The position numbers and the translations under genes are program-made. From CAIWHR01 sp963709525 (GTDB taxonomy: Bacteria > Pseudomonadota > Gammaproteobacteria > Burkholderiales > Casimicrobiaceae), in contig CAVPXB010000025.1 of NCBI GenBank assembly GCA_963709525.1, positions 37,160 through 101,159 on the forward strand: a stretch of 64,000 bases of DNA. The letters run 5' to 3'. Each line of letters begins with the position of its first letter. The first letter of the stretch is position 1. The notes beneath the pieces were generated by a model. That model did no database searches, had not been told where the DNA came from, and worked only from the letters and a program-made list of their open reading frames with translations. Shown here piece by piece: positions 17,372-25,782 of the stretch.

Positions 17372-17581
17372 TCAGGAACGCGTGTTGGGTGCGGACGGTC
17401 GATGTTGCCGATCGGGCGCGGGGCCGCAGGCCCGTATCAGTGCTTCGGGATCGCGCCCGCCGTAGCCGGCCTCGATGAGACCCGTGCCGTCCCACCGGAA
17501 CGGCTGCTCGACCAGAAGCTCCCCGCCAAGTGCTTCGTAGAATGTACGCGCTCCACGATTCTGCGCGATGACCCACGTCAA
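17372..17581 (-). pseudogene. GNAT acetyltransferase remnant
   Basis: The first 35-40 residues of this short frame (WVIAQNRGARTFYEALGGEL, then FRWDGTGLIEAGYG) match the C-terminal end of GNAT-family acetyltransferases. The N-terminal acetyl-CoA domain is absent, because an in-frame TAA lies a few codons upstream, so this is a truncated fragment. It sits between gap and speE. The tail beyond it is probably not meaningful. Confidence 0.55.
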
Positions 17582-17731
17582 AAAATCGGTTGCGGCCGGT
17601 AATTATCGCGTCATTCACCAGGGCCGTGCAATAATTCCGGGCCGGCGTTTGCTGACGGGGGCGGGTGTGATGCAGGAGGAACGGCTTCAGCCGCGAGCGT
17701 CTTGCCGCGAGCTTTGATCGCTGAGTTGACG

Positions 17732-18616
17732 ATGCCCGGGACCGCCGACACTGCGCCAGACTTTCCCGCCGCCGCCTTGACCGACGACCTTGCGCCTGAC
17801 TGGGGGGTTTTCATCCGGCCATCGCGTTCGCTCGAACGTATCCGTTCCCCGTTCCAGGCCATCGAGGTTCACGACACCGCATCGTTCGGCAAGCTGTTCC
17901 GCCTCGACGGGCACTTCATGACTTCGGAGAAAGACGAGTTCTTCTACCACGAGAACCTCGTGCACATGGCGGCCCTGTCGCATCCCGGGCCGCGAGACGC
18001 GCTGATCATCGGCGGGGGAGACGGCGGATCGGCCGAGGAACTCCTGAAGCATCCGTCGATAGCTTCGGTGACAATCTGCGAAATCGATTCTGCCGTGGTC
18101 GACATCGCCCGCGAGCATCTGCAGTCGGTGCATCGAGGCGCGCTCGACCATCCGCGCGTGACACTGAAGATCGGCGACGGCTTTGCGTTCCTGCGGCAGA
18201 CCGGCGCGCGGTACGATCTCATCGTGCTCGACCTGACCGACCCGGGCGGCGCGTCGCTGCCGCTCTACACAGCGGCGTTTTATCGCAGCTGCGCGGTCCG
18301 CCTGCGCCCGTCCGGCGCGCTCACGCTGCATGTGGGCAGTCCGGTCGCCCATGGCGGGCGCATCCGCGACGTGCTCTCCCGCTTGCGCGAGGCGTTCCCG
18401 CGGGTGACGCCGTATCTCACGTCGGTGCCACTGTATGGCGGTTTGTGGATGATGGCTTGCGCGTCGGCGACCCTCGATCCGTGCGCGCTGACAGCGCTGG
18501 AGATCGACCGCCGCATCGCCGAGCGGGGTCTTGGCGATCTTCGCTGCTACAACGGCGACATGCACCGCGCGGCGCTGGCAATGCCGAATTTCGTACGCGC
18601 GCTCGTCGCGCCCTGA
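17732..18616 (+). CDS. speE: Spermidine synthase-like aminopropyltransferase
   Basis: A protein of about 294 residues with the Rossmann-like methyltransferase fold of polyamine synthases. Motifs: the N-terminal beta domain (FRLDGHFMTSEKDEFFYHENLVH), ALIIGGGDGGSAEELLKH for decarboxylated SAM, the acidic ICEID strand, and the catalytic-Asp motif IVLDLTDP. It probably transfers an aminopropyl group to putrescine, though related enzymes accept other polyamines. The start is uncertain: ATG 17732 is used, with TTG 17702 as an alternative, and neither has a strong ribosome site. Confidence 0.85.
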   Translation: MPGTADTAPDFPAAALTDDLAPDWGVFIRPSRSLERIRSPFQAIEVHDTASFGKLFRLDGHFMTSEKDEFFYHENLVHMAALSHPGPRDALIIGGGDGGSAEELLKHPSIASVTICEIDSAVVDIAREHLQSVHRGALDHPRVTLKIGDGFAFLRQTGARYDLIVLDLTDPGGASLPLYTAAFYRSCAVRLRPSGALTLHVGSPVAHGGRIRDVLSRLREAFPRVTPYLTSVPLYGGLWMMACASATLDPCALTALEIDRRIAERGLGDLRCYNGDMHRAALAMPNFVRALVAP

Positions 18617-18700
18617 CCCCGCGCTGCGCTTGATTCGCCGGCCGGCGGCCCCATGTCAGTGGCAGGATGGGGACGTTTTCCCCGATGAGTCGATGCGAAG

Positions 18701-18958
18701 ATGATCAACCGTTTCAGCGATGCAATGCGCGACGCCGATTTCGTCCTGGTCGACGGCGTGGTGTTTCGTGCCGATTACCTGCGCGTGCCGGATGACGACA
18801 CCGTCGCCGACGACGTGGTGCTGGAGGCCACGCACGGCGACGACGAGATTGCCTTGACGCGCGACGAAATCGACGGCGCCGAGTTCGTGGGCGACGGCGT
18901 CTATCGGCTGAAGTCCGGGGCGCTGCTGCGGTTTCTGTCCACGGTCACGGTCCACTGA
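18701..18958 (+). CDS. Hypothetical protein, 85 aa
   Basis: I do not recognise this small acidic protein. It has no signal peptide, membrane segment or cysteine. It is rich in Asp and Val, with alternating strand-like segments (DFVLVDGVVFRADYLRV, GDGVYRLKSGALLRFL) suggesting a small beta fold. Codon use and GC match the neighbours, which supports a real gene. It lies 84 bases after speE, so it could be co-transcribed. Confidence 0.6.
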   Translation: MINRFSDAMRDADFVLVDGVVFRADYLRVPDDDTVADDVVLEATHGDDEIALTRDEIDGAEFVGDGVYRLKSGALLRFLSTVTVH

Positions 18959-19052
18959 GAGGTCCCGGGATCGGCGCAAATCCATCGCGGATCACTTCCC
19001 GGCAGCATCGGTCGTCTGTCTCGATGCTGCGGCCGAATGCGGCCGCGACCCC

Positions 19053-19096
19053 TTGACCTTATAAATTATATGAGCATATAGTCACATACTCACATA
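19053..19096 (+). promoter_or_regulatory. Promoter and probable auto-operator of the arsR-type gene
   Basis: TTGACC (19053-19058) and TATAGT (19077-19082) are separated by 18 bases, in an AT-rich island inside GC-rich DNA. An imperfect inverted repeat, TATGAG (19069-19074) with CTCACATA (19089-19096), overlaps the -10 box. This is the expected place for an ArsR-family repressor to block its own transcription. Confidence 0.65.
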
Positions 19097-19112
19097 ATGA
19101 TATTGGGTCATC

Positions 19113-19517
19113 ATGACGACACAGTCCGCGCTTCCCGTTTCGAACGCCCCGGAAAAGGCCGATCTCGAACCGGTCTTTGCGGCCGTCGCCAAATATTTCA
19201 GCCTGTTGGCCGAGCCGACACGGTTGAAGATCCTGCACACCATCTGCGAGACCGAACGGCAGGTTTCCGCGATTGTCGACGAAACCGGTGCCAGCCAGAC
19301 GAATGTGTCGCGTCACCTGTCGATGATGCATCAGGCGGGCGTCGTCAAGCGCCGCAAGGAGCGCAATGCCGTGTTCTACCAGGTGTCCGATCCAGTGTTT
19401 GCCGACATTTGCCGCACGGTGTGCGTGCAGATCGCAGGCCGCATCGAGGAACGGCGCCCGCTGCACGACGAACTGCTCGGGTTCGCCGCGCGCCGCCCTG
19501 TGGCCGCGCCAGGGTAG
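19113..19517 (+). CDS. ArsR/SmtB-family transcriptional regulator
   Basis: A 134-residue winged-helix repressor. Residues about 22-100 form the DNA-binding domain (FSLLAEPTRLKILHTICETE, recognition helix SQTNVSRHLSMMHQAGVV, wing KRRKERNAVFYQV). Cysteines lie at 45, 100 and 104. Paired cysteines at roughly similar places sense metals or sulfide in this superfamily, but I cannot assign the inducer. The gene has a clear promoter/operator upstream and converges with the TRAP transporter operon 17 bases away; control of that operon is possible but unproven. Confidence 0.87.
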   Translation: MTTQSALPVSNAPEKADLEPVFAAVAKYFSLLAEPTRLKILHTICETERQVSAIVDETGASQTNVSRHLSMMHQAGVVKRRKERNAVFYQVSDPVFADICRTVCVQIAGRIEERRPLHDELLGFAARRPVAAPG

Positions 19518-19534
19518 GGATCAGCCCGGCCGCA

Positions 19535-20833
19535 TCACTTCAGGCCGTAGCCCATCGACTGCGGCAGCCACAGCACGATCTGCGGAAACAGCACCATCGC
19601 CAGCAGCAGCAGCATCAGGGCGACGAGGAACCCCCAGCCCTCGCGGATCATGTCGCGGATCGGAATGCCGGTGAGCGCGTTGGTGACGAAAAGCAGCATT
19701 CCGAACGGCGGGGTGATCAGCCCGATCATCATGTTGACGACGACGACGACGCCGAAATGGACGAGGTCGATGCCCAGCAGCTTCGCCGCCGGCAGCAGCA
19801 TCGGCACGAACACCAGCAGCATCACCGAGACGTCGAGAAAGCAGCCGAGCACCAGGAACACGGCGTTGACCAGCAGCAGGAATTGCAGCTGCGTCAGGTC
19901 CATGGAATCGACCCATAACGCCAGCGCCTGCGGGACGCCCTCGGAGGTGAACGCGTAGTTCAGCATGAAGGCGCCGGCGATGATCAGCGTGATCACCGCG
20001 GAGGATCGCGTCGAATCCAGGAACACCGAGTACAGCGTGCGCCAGCTGAGCGCGCGGTACACGACGCCTGCGAGAAGCAGCGCGTGCAGCGCCGCGACCG
20101 CGGCCGCTTCGGTCGGGGTGAAGGCCCCGGTGTAGATGCCGGTGAGCAGCACGATCGGCAGCGACAGCGGCAGCGCGCCGCGCCACATGATCTGCGGATA
20201 GTCGCGCAGCGGCACGCGATCATCGCGGGGCATGTTGCGCCGGGTGGCGATGAGATGCACCGCGATCATCAGCACCACGGCCATCAAGAGCCCCGGCACC
20301 ACGCCGCCGAGGAACAGCGCGCCGACCGAGGAACCGGACACCAGCGCGTAGATGACCATCGGGATCGACGGCGGGATGATCGGCCCGATGGTGGCGCTGG
20401 CGACGACGATCGCGCCGGCGAAACCCGGCGGGTATTCGGGCTTCTTCAGCATCTGCCTGATGGTCACAAGCCCCGGACCCGCCGCGTCGGCGATCGCGCT
20501 GCCGCTCATTCCGGAGAAGACGACGCTGACCAGGATGTCCACCTGCGCCAGCCCGCCGGGCAGGCGGCCCACCAGGATGCGGCAGAAGTCGAAAATGCGC
20601 TCGCTGATGGTGCCCGCGTTCATCAGGTTGGCCGCCAGGACGAACAGCGGCACCGCCAGCAGCACGTAGCTGTTGTAGAGGCCGTTCAGGACCTGCTCGG
20701 CGGCAAGGCCCATGTCCTGCCCCTTGACCGCAAGGTAGGCGATGCCGGCGGCCAGCATCGAGAAGGCGATGGATGCGCGCAGCAGCATGCCGCCGGCGAG
20801 CACCGCCAGCATGGTCCACAACGCAAAGGTCAA
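19535..20833 (-). CDS. dctM: TRAP transporter large permease (DctM)
   Basis: A 432-residue inner-membrane protein with about 12 hydrophobic segments, the Na+-coupled transport subunit of a tripartite ATP-independent periplasmic transporter. Family motifs include SGSAIADAAGPGLVTI, ATIGPIIPPSIPMVIYA, GIYTGAFTPTEAAAVA and GLITPPFGMLLFV. The start is TTG 20833, which overlaps the TGA of the small permease gene (TTGA) and has GGAGAAG just upstream. The frame upstream of this is a shadow of dctQ. It is the last gene of a dctP-dctQ-dctM operon. Confidence 0.93.
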   Translation of the reverse strand: MTFALWTMLAVLAGGMLLRASIAFSMLAAGIAYLAVKGQDMGLAAEQVLNGLYNSYVLLAVPLFVLAANLMNAGTISERIFDFCRILVGRLPGGLAQVDILVSVVFSGMSGSAIADAAGPGLVTIRQMLKKPEYPPGFAGAIVVASATIGPIIPPSIPMVIYALVSGSSVGALFLGGVVPGLLMAVVLMIAVHLIATRRNMPRDDRVPLRDYPQIMWRGALPLSLPIVLLTGIYTGAFTPTEAAAVAALHALLLAGVVYRALSWRTLYSVFLDSTRSSAVITLIIAGAFMLNYAFTSEGVPQALALWVDSMDLTQLQFLLLVNAVFLVLGCFLDVSVMLLVFVPMLLPAAKLLGIDLVHFGVVVVVNMMIGLITPPFGMLLFVTNALTGIPIRDMIREGWGFLVALMLLLLAMVLFPQIVLWLPQSMGYGLK

Positions 20834-21300
20834 ACGACTTCTCCGGACCGGCGCCGCACCACGGCGATGATCTGCAGGATGCTGCGCACGACGAGCGCGA
20901 TCAGCAGCAGGACAAAGGGGATGAACACCCACATGAAGGGGAGCCCGAACACCGGCGTGCCTTCACGCGCCATGAAGCGCACGTAGTCCCAGCTCCCCGG
21001 CAGCGCGTAGGCCGCCAGCGCGCCGATCATCGCGCTGCCCAAAACAAGCATCCCGCGCTGTGTGCGCTTGCCCACGAGCCCGTAGACCAGGTCGAACATC
21101 ACGTGTTCCTTCGCCGGCACCATGAATGCCGCCGCCCACAGGATGACCCAGATATACAGGATCACCGCCAGTTCGTCGGTCCACGGCAAGGGCCGGTTGA
21201 AGGCGAACCGGGCGGTGATCTGCAGGATGAAATTCAGGAACAGGGCGGTGAAAAGCCCCACGCCGACGGCGTCGGCGCCCCGTTTCAGCCAGGTTCGCAT
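20830..21300 (-). CDS. dctQ: TRAP transporter small permease (DctQ)
   Basis: A 156-residue membrane protein with four hydrophobic segments, the usual architecture of the small TRAP subunit. The pattern AVILYIWVILWAAAFMVPAKEHVMFDLV is typical of DctQ. Its start codon lies immediately next to the stop of dctP, and its stop overlaps the TTG start of dctM, so the three genes are translationally linked. Confidence 0.9.
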   Translation of the reverse strand: MRTWLKRGADAVGVGLFTALFLNFILQITARFAFNRPLPWTDELAVILYIWVILWAAAFMVPAKEHVMFDLVYGLVGKRTQRGMLVLGSAMIGALAAYALPGSWDYVRFMAREGTPVFGLPFMWVFIPFVLLLIALVVRSILQIIAVVRRRSGEVV

Positions 21301-22311
21301 CTATCGCGTCGCGTTGATGCGTTCAACCATTCCCTTGGGCCAGACCTTGGCGTATTCGGAGTCCATGTAGGCGGCCTGCACCGACTTGCGGAACGCGTCG
21401 ACGTCGGGTGTCGTGACCTGCAGGCCCTGCTGCTTGAAGAAGTCGACGATCTGGCTCTCCTCCTTCAGGCGGTTCTCGTTGTTGTACTGCGCCGCCGCGT
21501 TTGCCGCCGCCTGGACTTTCTGCTTCTGCGCCGGCGTCAGCGCGTTCCAGGTCTTGTTGGCGATCGACAGGAAGATGCCGTCGACGAGGTGGCTGGTCAT
21601 CACCAGCTGCTTGGTGACTTCATAGAACTTGGCGGCGCGCACCGTGGGCAGCGGATTGTCCTGTCCGTCGATGGTGCCGGTCTTCAGGCCCAGGTAGACC
21701 TCGCCAAACGCAAGCGGGGTTGCCGTCGCGCCGAGGGCCTCGCCGAGGAACAGCCATTCCTTCGAGCCGGGCATGCGCAGCTTCACGCCCTTGAGGTCGG
21801 CCGGGGTCCTGACGTTGCGCACTTCGCGCAGGTTGATCTGCCGCGTGCCGAGGTAGATGGTCGACAGCACCGTCACGTCCATCTTGTCGGCCGCCAGCTT
21901 GAACATCTCCGTGCCGATCGGCCCGTTGAACACTTTCTGCTGATGATCCGGATCGCGAACGATGTAGCCGGCGGTGAAGATCGAGAACTCGGGGGCGAGC
22001 TTGGCGACGTCGAACGCCGAGATCGTCGCCAGTTCAAGATTGCCGCGCGCCATGGCCGCCGGCTCGGCGCCCTGCTTGAACAGCGTCGCGTTCAGATTGA
22101 TCTGGACGTCGAACTCGCCCGGCGCGCTCTTGTCGAGCGACTCCTTGAACACGGTCCACATCTTGGCGTGCCAATCGTCGGGCACGGCCGGCGTGGAGAT
22201 ACGCAGCGGTATCCTGGTTTGCGCTTCTGCGGTGGGCGGCAACCCACCGACAAGCACGAGTGCGGTACAGGCTGCAAAGACGCTGCGGCGCATAAGAGAG
22301 GTGTTCATCAT
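21301..22311 (-). CDS. dctP: TRAP transporter periplasmic solute-binding protein (DctP)
   Basis: A 336-residue periplasmic receptor. The N-terminus is a Sec signal peptide (about residues 1-30, likely cleaved after AEA). The mature protein has the DctP fold with the conserved ligand-site segment LRMPGSKEWLFLGEALGATATPLAFGEVY (split: LRMPGSKE, then ALGATATPLAFGEVY). DctP proteins bind organic acids such as C4-dicarboxylates or sugar acids, and the ligand cannot be deduced here. It starts 32 bases after the tyrS stop, so it may share the tyrS transcript. Confidence 0.92.
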   Translation of the reverse strand: MMNTSLMRRSVFAACTALVLVGGLPPTAEAQTRIPLRISTPAVPDDWHAKMWTVFKESLDKSAPGEFDVQINLNATLFKQGAEPAAMARGNLELATISAFDVAKLAPEFSIFTAGYIVRDPDHQQKVFNGPIGTEMFKLAADKMDVTVLSTIYLGTRQINLREVRNVRTPADLKGVKLRMPGSKEWLFLGEALGATATPLAFGEVYLGLKTGTIDGQDNPLPTVRAAKFYEVTKQLVMTSHLVDGIFLSIANKTWNALTPAQKQKVQAAANAAAQYNNENRLKEESQIVDFFKQQGLQVTTPDVDAFRKSVQAAYMDSEYAKVWPKGMVERINATR

Positions 22312-22343
22312 CGTTTCCTTCTGGTTGTCGTGATTCCTGCCAT

Positions 22344-23546
22344 TCAGCCGACCGTCACCCGGGCGAACCGCCGCTTCCCGGCTTGCACGACGATCGTCGT
22401 GCCAGCGGCAATCACCCGTGTCTTGTCGGCAACCACGTCACCGTCGATCTTCAGTCCCCGCTGCGCGATCAGGCGCAACGCTTCGGACGTCGAATCGACG
22501 ATGCCTGCCCGCTTGGCGAGCTGCGGCACGGCGATTCCTGCACCGGCCGTCTGCAGCGTCAGCTCCGGCATGTCTTCGGGCATCGCGCCGTCGCGAAAGC
22601 GCGCCTCGAACTCGGCGAGCGCGTGTTCCGCCGCGGCACGCGAGTGGAAGCGGGCGATGATCTCCTGCGCCAGCGCCACCTTCGCGTCGCGCGGATTGCG
22701 GCCGTCGGCGCACTCGCGCTTCAGTGCCGCGACCTCGGTCATCGGCCGGAACGACAGCAGCTCGTAGTAGCGCCACATCAGCGTGTCGGAGACCGACATC
22801 AGCTTGCCGAACATCTCGTTGGGCGGCTCGGCGATGCCGACGTAGTTGTCCATCGATTTCGACATCTTGTTGACGCCGTCGAGACCTTCCAGCAGCGGCA
22901 GCGTCAGGATGCACTGCGGCTCCTGGCCGTAGTGGCGCTGCAGCTCGCGGCCGACGAGAAGGTTGAACTTCTGGTCGGTGCCGCCGAGCTCGACGTCGGC
23001 ACGGAGCGCGACCGAGTCGTAGCCCTGCGCCAGCGGGTAGAGGAACTCGTGGATCGCGATCGGCTGCCCGCCCTCATACCGCTTGGCGAAGTCGTCGCGC
23101 TCCAGCATCCGCGCGACCGTGTACTTGGCGGCCAGCCGGATCATCCCGTCCGCGCCCAACGCCGACAGCCACTTCGAGTTGAACGCGACCTCGGTCTTCT
23201 CGCGGTCGAGGATCAGGAACACCTGGTCGGTGTAGGTCCTGGCGTTGACCGCGATTTCCTCGGGGGAGAGCGCCGGTCGGGTGACGTTGCGCCCGGTGGG
23301 GTCGCCGATCAGGCCGGTGAAATCGCCGATGAGGAAGATGATGTGGTGACCGAGCTCCTGCAGCTGCCGCAGCTTGTTGAACTGCACCGTGTGGCCGAGG
23401 TGCAGGTCGGGACGCGTCGGGTCGAAGCCCTCCTTGATGCGCAGCGGCTGCCCGCGCTTGAGTTTCTCGGCGAGCTCGCTCTCGACCAGGAGCTCGTCGG
23501 CTCCGCGGCGGAAGACCGCGAGCTGGTGTTCGATGTCGAAGGTCAT
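22344..23546 (-). CDS. tyrS: Tyrosyl-tRNA synthetase
   Basis: A 400-residue class I synthetase that charges tRNA-Tyr. The HIGH-type motif appears as LHLGHT and the KMSKS loop as NKMSKSMDNYVG. A C-terminal S4 RNA-binding domain is present (ALRLIAQRGLKIDGDVV). Length and spacing fit the beta-proteobacterial TyrRS. The ATG at 23546 is chosen because conserved sequence starts there; the open frame extends upstream only as a shadow of the GST gene, which ends 5 bases before. Confidence 0.95.
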   Translation of the reverse strand: MTFDIEHQLAVFRRGADELLVESELAEKLKRGQPLRIKEGFDPTRPDLHLGHTVQFNKLRQLQELGHHIIFLIGDFTGLIGDPTGRNVTRPALSPEEIAVNARTYTDQVFLILDREKTEVAFNSKWLSALGADGMIRLAAKYTVARMLERDDFAKRYEGGQPIAIHEFLYPLAQGYDSVALRADVELGGTDQKFNLLVGRELQRHYGQEPQCILTLPLLEGLDGVNKMSKSMDNYVGIAEPPNEMFGKLMSVSDTLMWRYYELLSFRPMTEVAALKRECADGRNPRDAKVALAQEIIARFHSRAAAEHALAEFEARFRDGAMPEDMPELTLQTAGAGIAVPQLAKRAGIVDSTSEALRLIAQRGLKIDGDVVADKTRVIAAGTTIVVQAGKRRFARVTVG

Positions 23547-23551
23547 GGTGA

Positions 23552-24172
23552 TCAGGCGGGCGCTTCGCTTCCCGCAGCGCGATGGCCGCCTTCGCCGCCG
23601 GGCGCGCAAGGCAGCGCGCATGCCAGGCCTTGACCCGCGGGATAGGCGTCGAGTCCGAACAGCGGCGCGCGGAACAGCACGGCAGCCACGTTGAGGTCGG
23701 CGATCGTGAACTCCCCGCCGAGCAGATAGTCGCGCCCGGCGAGCGCCCCCTCGAGCACGGCGAGACGCTTGGGCAGCTTCGCCGCGGCGTCGGCTGCGAC
23801 CTCGGGCTTGCGCTGCTCGGGCGGCAGGAACATCGTGTGATAGGACCAGGCGCCGATCAGCGGCTCGGCCTCGGTCGCGGCCCACAGCGTCCACTGCAGC
23901 ACCAGCGCCTCGCCTTTGAGGTCGGTCGGCAGGAGCTTGCCCGCCTTGCGCGCGAGATAGAGGTTCATCGCCAGCGACTCGAAGAGCGCGAAGCCATCGT
24001 CAGTCAGCGCCGGGATGGTGCCGTTGGGGTTGATCGCGAGGTACGCTGGCTGCTTGATCTCGGGACCGAGGTAGCTCCACGGCAGGTTCTGGTAGGGCAG
24101 CCCGGTTTCCTCTGCCGCCCATAGGACGCGAAAACTGCGCGACGCCGGCATGCCATAGATCGTGAGGCTCAT
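23552..24172 (-). CDS. Glutathione S-transferase, C-terminus altered by compensating indels
   Basis: A GST-fold protein of 206 residues. The thioredoxin-like N-terminal domain shows MSLTIYGMPASRSFRVLW, NPNGTIPALTDDG and ESLAMNLYL, and the helical domain shows GGEFTIADLNVAAVL. After LDAYP at about 23640 the frame turns to non-GST sequence. The neighbouring frame reads RVKAWHARCLARPAAKAAI and ALREAKRP, exactly a GST C-terminus. One extra base near 23637-23641 and one missing base near 23556 would restore it. The substrate is unknown. The original protein probably ended in the same place, just before tyrS. Confidence 0.82.
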   Translation of the reverse strand: MSLTIYGMPASRSFRVLWAAEETGLPYQNLPWSYLGPEIKQPAYLAINPNGTIPALTDDGFALFESLAMNLYLARKAGKLLPTDLKGEALVLQWTLWAATEAEPLIGAWSYHTMFLPPEQRKPEVAADAAAKLPKRLAVLEGALAGRDYLLGGEFTIADLNVAAVLFRAPLFGLDAYPAGQGLACALPCAPGGEGGHRAAGSEAPA

Positions 24173-24263
24173 GGGGGTTCTCCGGAAACTGGGGCCACGG
24201 GACGCCGCGGCCGGCTTTGCTAGAATGCGGACTTTGCTCGTCCGGACAGGGACCACGGCGACC

Positions 24264-25598
24264 GTGATCACGCGTGCAATTCTAACGCAACGCTTCGCGC
24301 ACTCCGCGGGGCATCGCGCAAAGGGGCTGTCGGCGCCGCAATGGGCCGGCGTCGCGGCGCTTTGCCTTTGCGGCGTCGCGGCCTTCGGGCTGGCGCCGAA
24401 CACGACGCTGGAGACGGTGCCGACGCGCGACGTGGCGCGGGCGTTGCCGATGCCGGTACTCGCCGCGATGGCGGAGGCGGATCCTGCGCGCTACTGGCGC
24501 GAAGAGCGCATCCAGCGCGGCGACACGATCGGCAGCGTGCTTTCCCGGCTCGGCATCGACGATGCGGCGGCAATGAATTTTCTGCGTACCGATCCCGCGG
24601 CGCGTCCCCTCTACCAGCTGCGCCCCGGAAAGCCGTTGCGCGTGGAGACGAACGGCGAAGGCCGCTTGCTGCAGTTGCGCTTCGCCACCGCCGCCGGTGA
24701 TCTGCTGGGCATCGCGCGCGACGGCGACCGACTCGTCGCGCAAACGGTGGCGGCCCCGGTGGACGTGCGCTGGGGGACGGCGTCGGGCGAGATCCGCTCC
24801 TCGCTGTTCGGCGCCGCGGATGCGGCCGGATTGCCGGATGCCGTGACGCTGCAGCTTGCCGATGTCTTTGCCGGCGACATCGATTTCTACAAGGACATCA
24901 AGCGGGGCGATCGCTTCACGGTCATCTACGAGACGCGCCATCTCGACGGCGAGATGCTGTCCACCGGGCGCATCGTTGCGGCCGAATTCGTCAACGCGGG
25001 AAAGGCGCATCGTGCCTTCCTGTGGCGCAGCCCGGATGGCAGCGAAGGTTTCTACACCGGAGACGGCGCTCCATTGAGAAAGGCGTTTCTGCGCTCGCCG
25101 ATGGAATTTTCGCGCGTCACCTCTGGGTTTTCCGGCGCGCGCCAGCATCCCATCCTGCAGGTGACGCGGGCGCATCGTGGCGTCGATTACGCGGCGCCCA
25201 CCGGCACGCCGATTCGCGCTGTCGGCAACGGCAAGGTGGTGTTTTCAGGCAAGCAGGGCGGCTACGGCAACGTCATCCAGGTGCAGCATCAGGGTGCCTT
25301 TTCCACCGTGTACGCGCACTTGTCGCGATTCGCCGCCGGCGTGAAATCCGGCGCGCGCGTGGCGCAGGGCGAGGTCATCGGCTACGTCGGGCAAACGGGC
25401 TGGGCAACCGGTCCGCATCTGCATTACGAATTTCGGGTGGCCAACGAGCAGCGCAATCCGCAGACCGTAGTCCTCCCCGGCGGTGAGCCGCTGCCTGCGG
25501 CGCAGCGCGAGACCTTTGCCGCGGGCATCGTCGCGGCGGCCGCGCATCTGGCGCTGGCGCAGACGCTCGCCGGGGTCCGGACTGCCGCTTCCGACTGA
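24264..25598 (+). CDS. M23-family zinc metallopeptidase (murein endopeptidase, MepM-like)
   Basis: A protein of about 444 residues anchored by one N-terminal membrane segment (residues about 28-47), followed by an OapA/LysM-like region beginning ERIQRGDTIGSVLSRLGI. The C-terminal LytM domain has the metal ligands in HRGVDYAAPTGTPI and GPHLHYEF. Such enzymes cut peptidoglycan crosslinks in the periplasm during growth. It is divergent from the GST-tyrS pair and next to anmK, which recycles murein, a conserved beta-proteobacterial pairing. The start is uncertain: GTG 24264 or ATG 24225, the latter lying within a TAGAAT box that may be the -10 element. Confidence 0.9.
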   Translation: MITRAILTQRFAHSAGHRAKGLSAPQWAGVAALCLCGVAAFGLAPNTTLETVPTRDVARALPMPVLAAMAEADPARYWREERIQRGDTIGSVLSRLGIDDAAAMNFLRTDPAARPLYQLRPGKPLRVETNGEGRLLQLRFATAAGDLLGIARDGDRLVAQTVAAPVDVRWGTASGEIRSSLFGAADAAGLPDAVTLQLADVFAGDIDFYKDIKRGDRFTVIYETRHLDGEMLSTGRIVAAEFVNAGKAHRAFLWRSPDGSEGFYTGDGAPLRKAFLRSPMEFSRVTSGFSGARQHPILQVTRAHRGVDYAAPTGTPIRAVGNGKVVFSGKQGGYGNVIQVQHQGAFSTVYAHLSRFAAGVKSGARVAQGEVIGYVGQTGWATGPHLHYEFRVANEQRNPQTVVLPGGEPLPAAQRETFAAGIVAAAAHLALAQTLAGVRTAASD

Positions 25599-25760
25599 GA
25601 GGCTGAGAGTCTTTCGATCATGCCCGCTCATCACGCCAGAAGACGCCCGCTCTTCGTTGCAAATGCTCGCCATAGCCCGAGCTATGGCTGCGCTTTGCGC
25701 CTCGATCGGACGCCTTCTGGCGCGCCGCTCGGACACGCCCGAAAAACTCTCAGCCTCTGA
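25596..25760. repeat. 165-bp imperfect palindrome
   Basis: Arms 25596-25676 and 25681-25760 are inverted copies, about 70% identical by eye with one 1-base gap. The best blocks are AGAGGCTGAGAGT at the outer ends, CGCCAGAAG in the middle and the perfect tip GCCATAGC/GCTATGGC. The left end contains the stop codon of the M23 peptidase gene. The element fills the gap to anmK. It resembles a MITE or a paired REP element; no transposase is present nearby. Confidence 0.75.
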
Positions 25761-25782
25761 CACAGCGCAATCTCCCCGCCCG

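Noticed and set aside
17611..17862. 83-codon minus-strand open frame at the speE start
   Set aside because: No similarity; it overlaps the start of speE and looks like a shadow.
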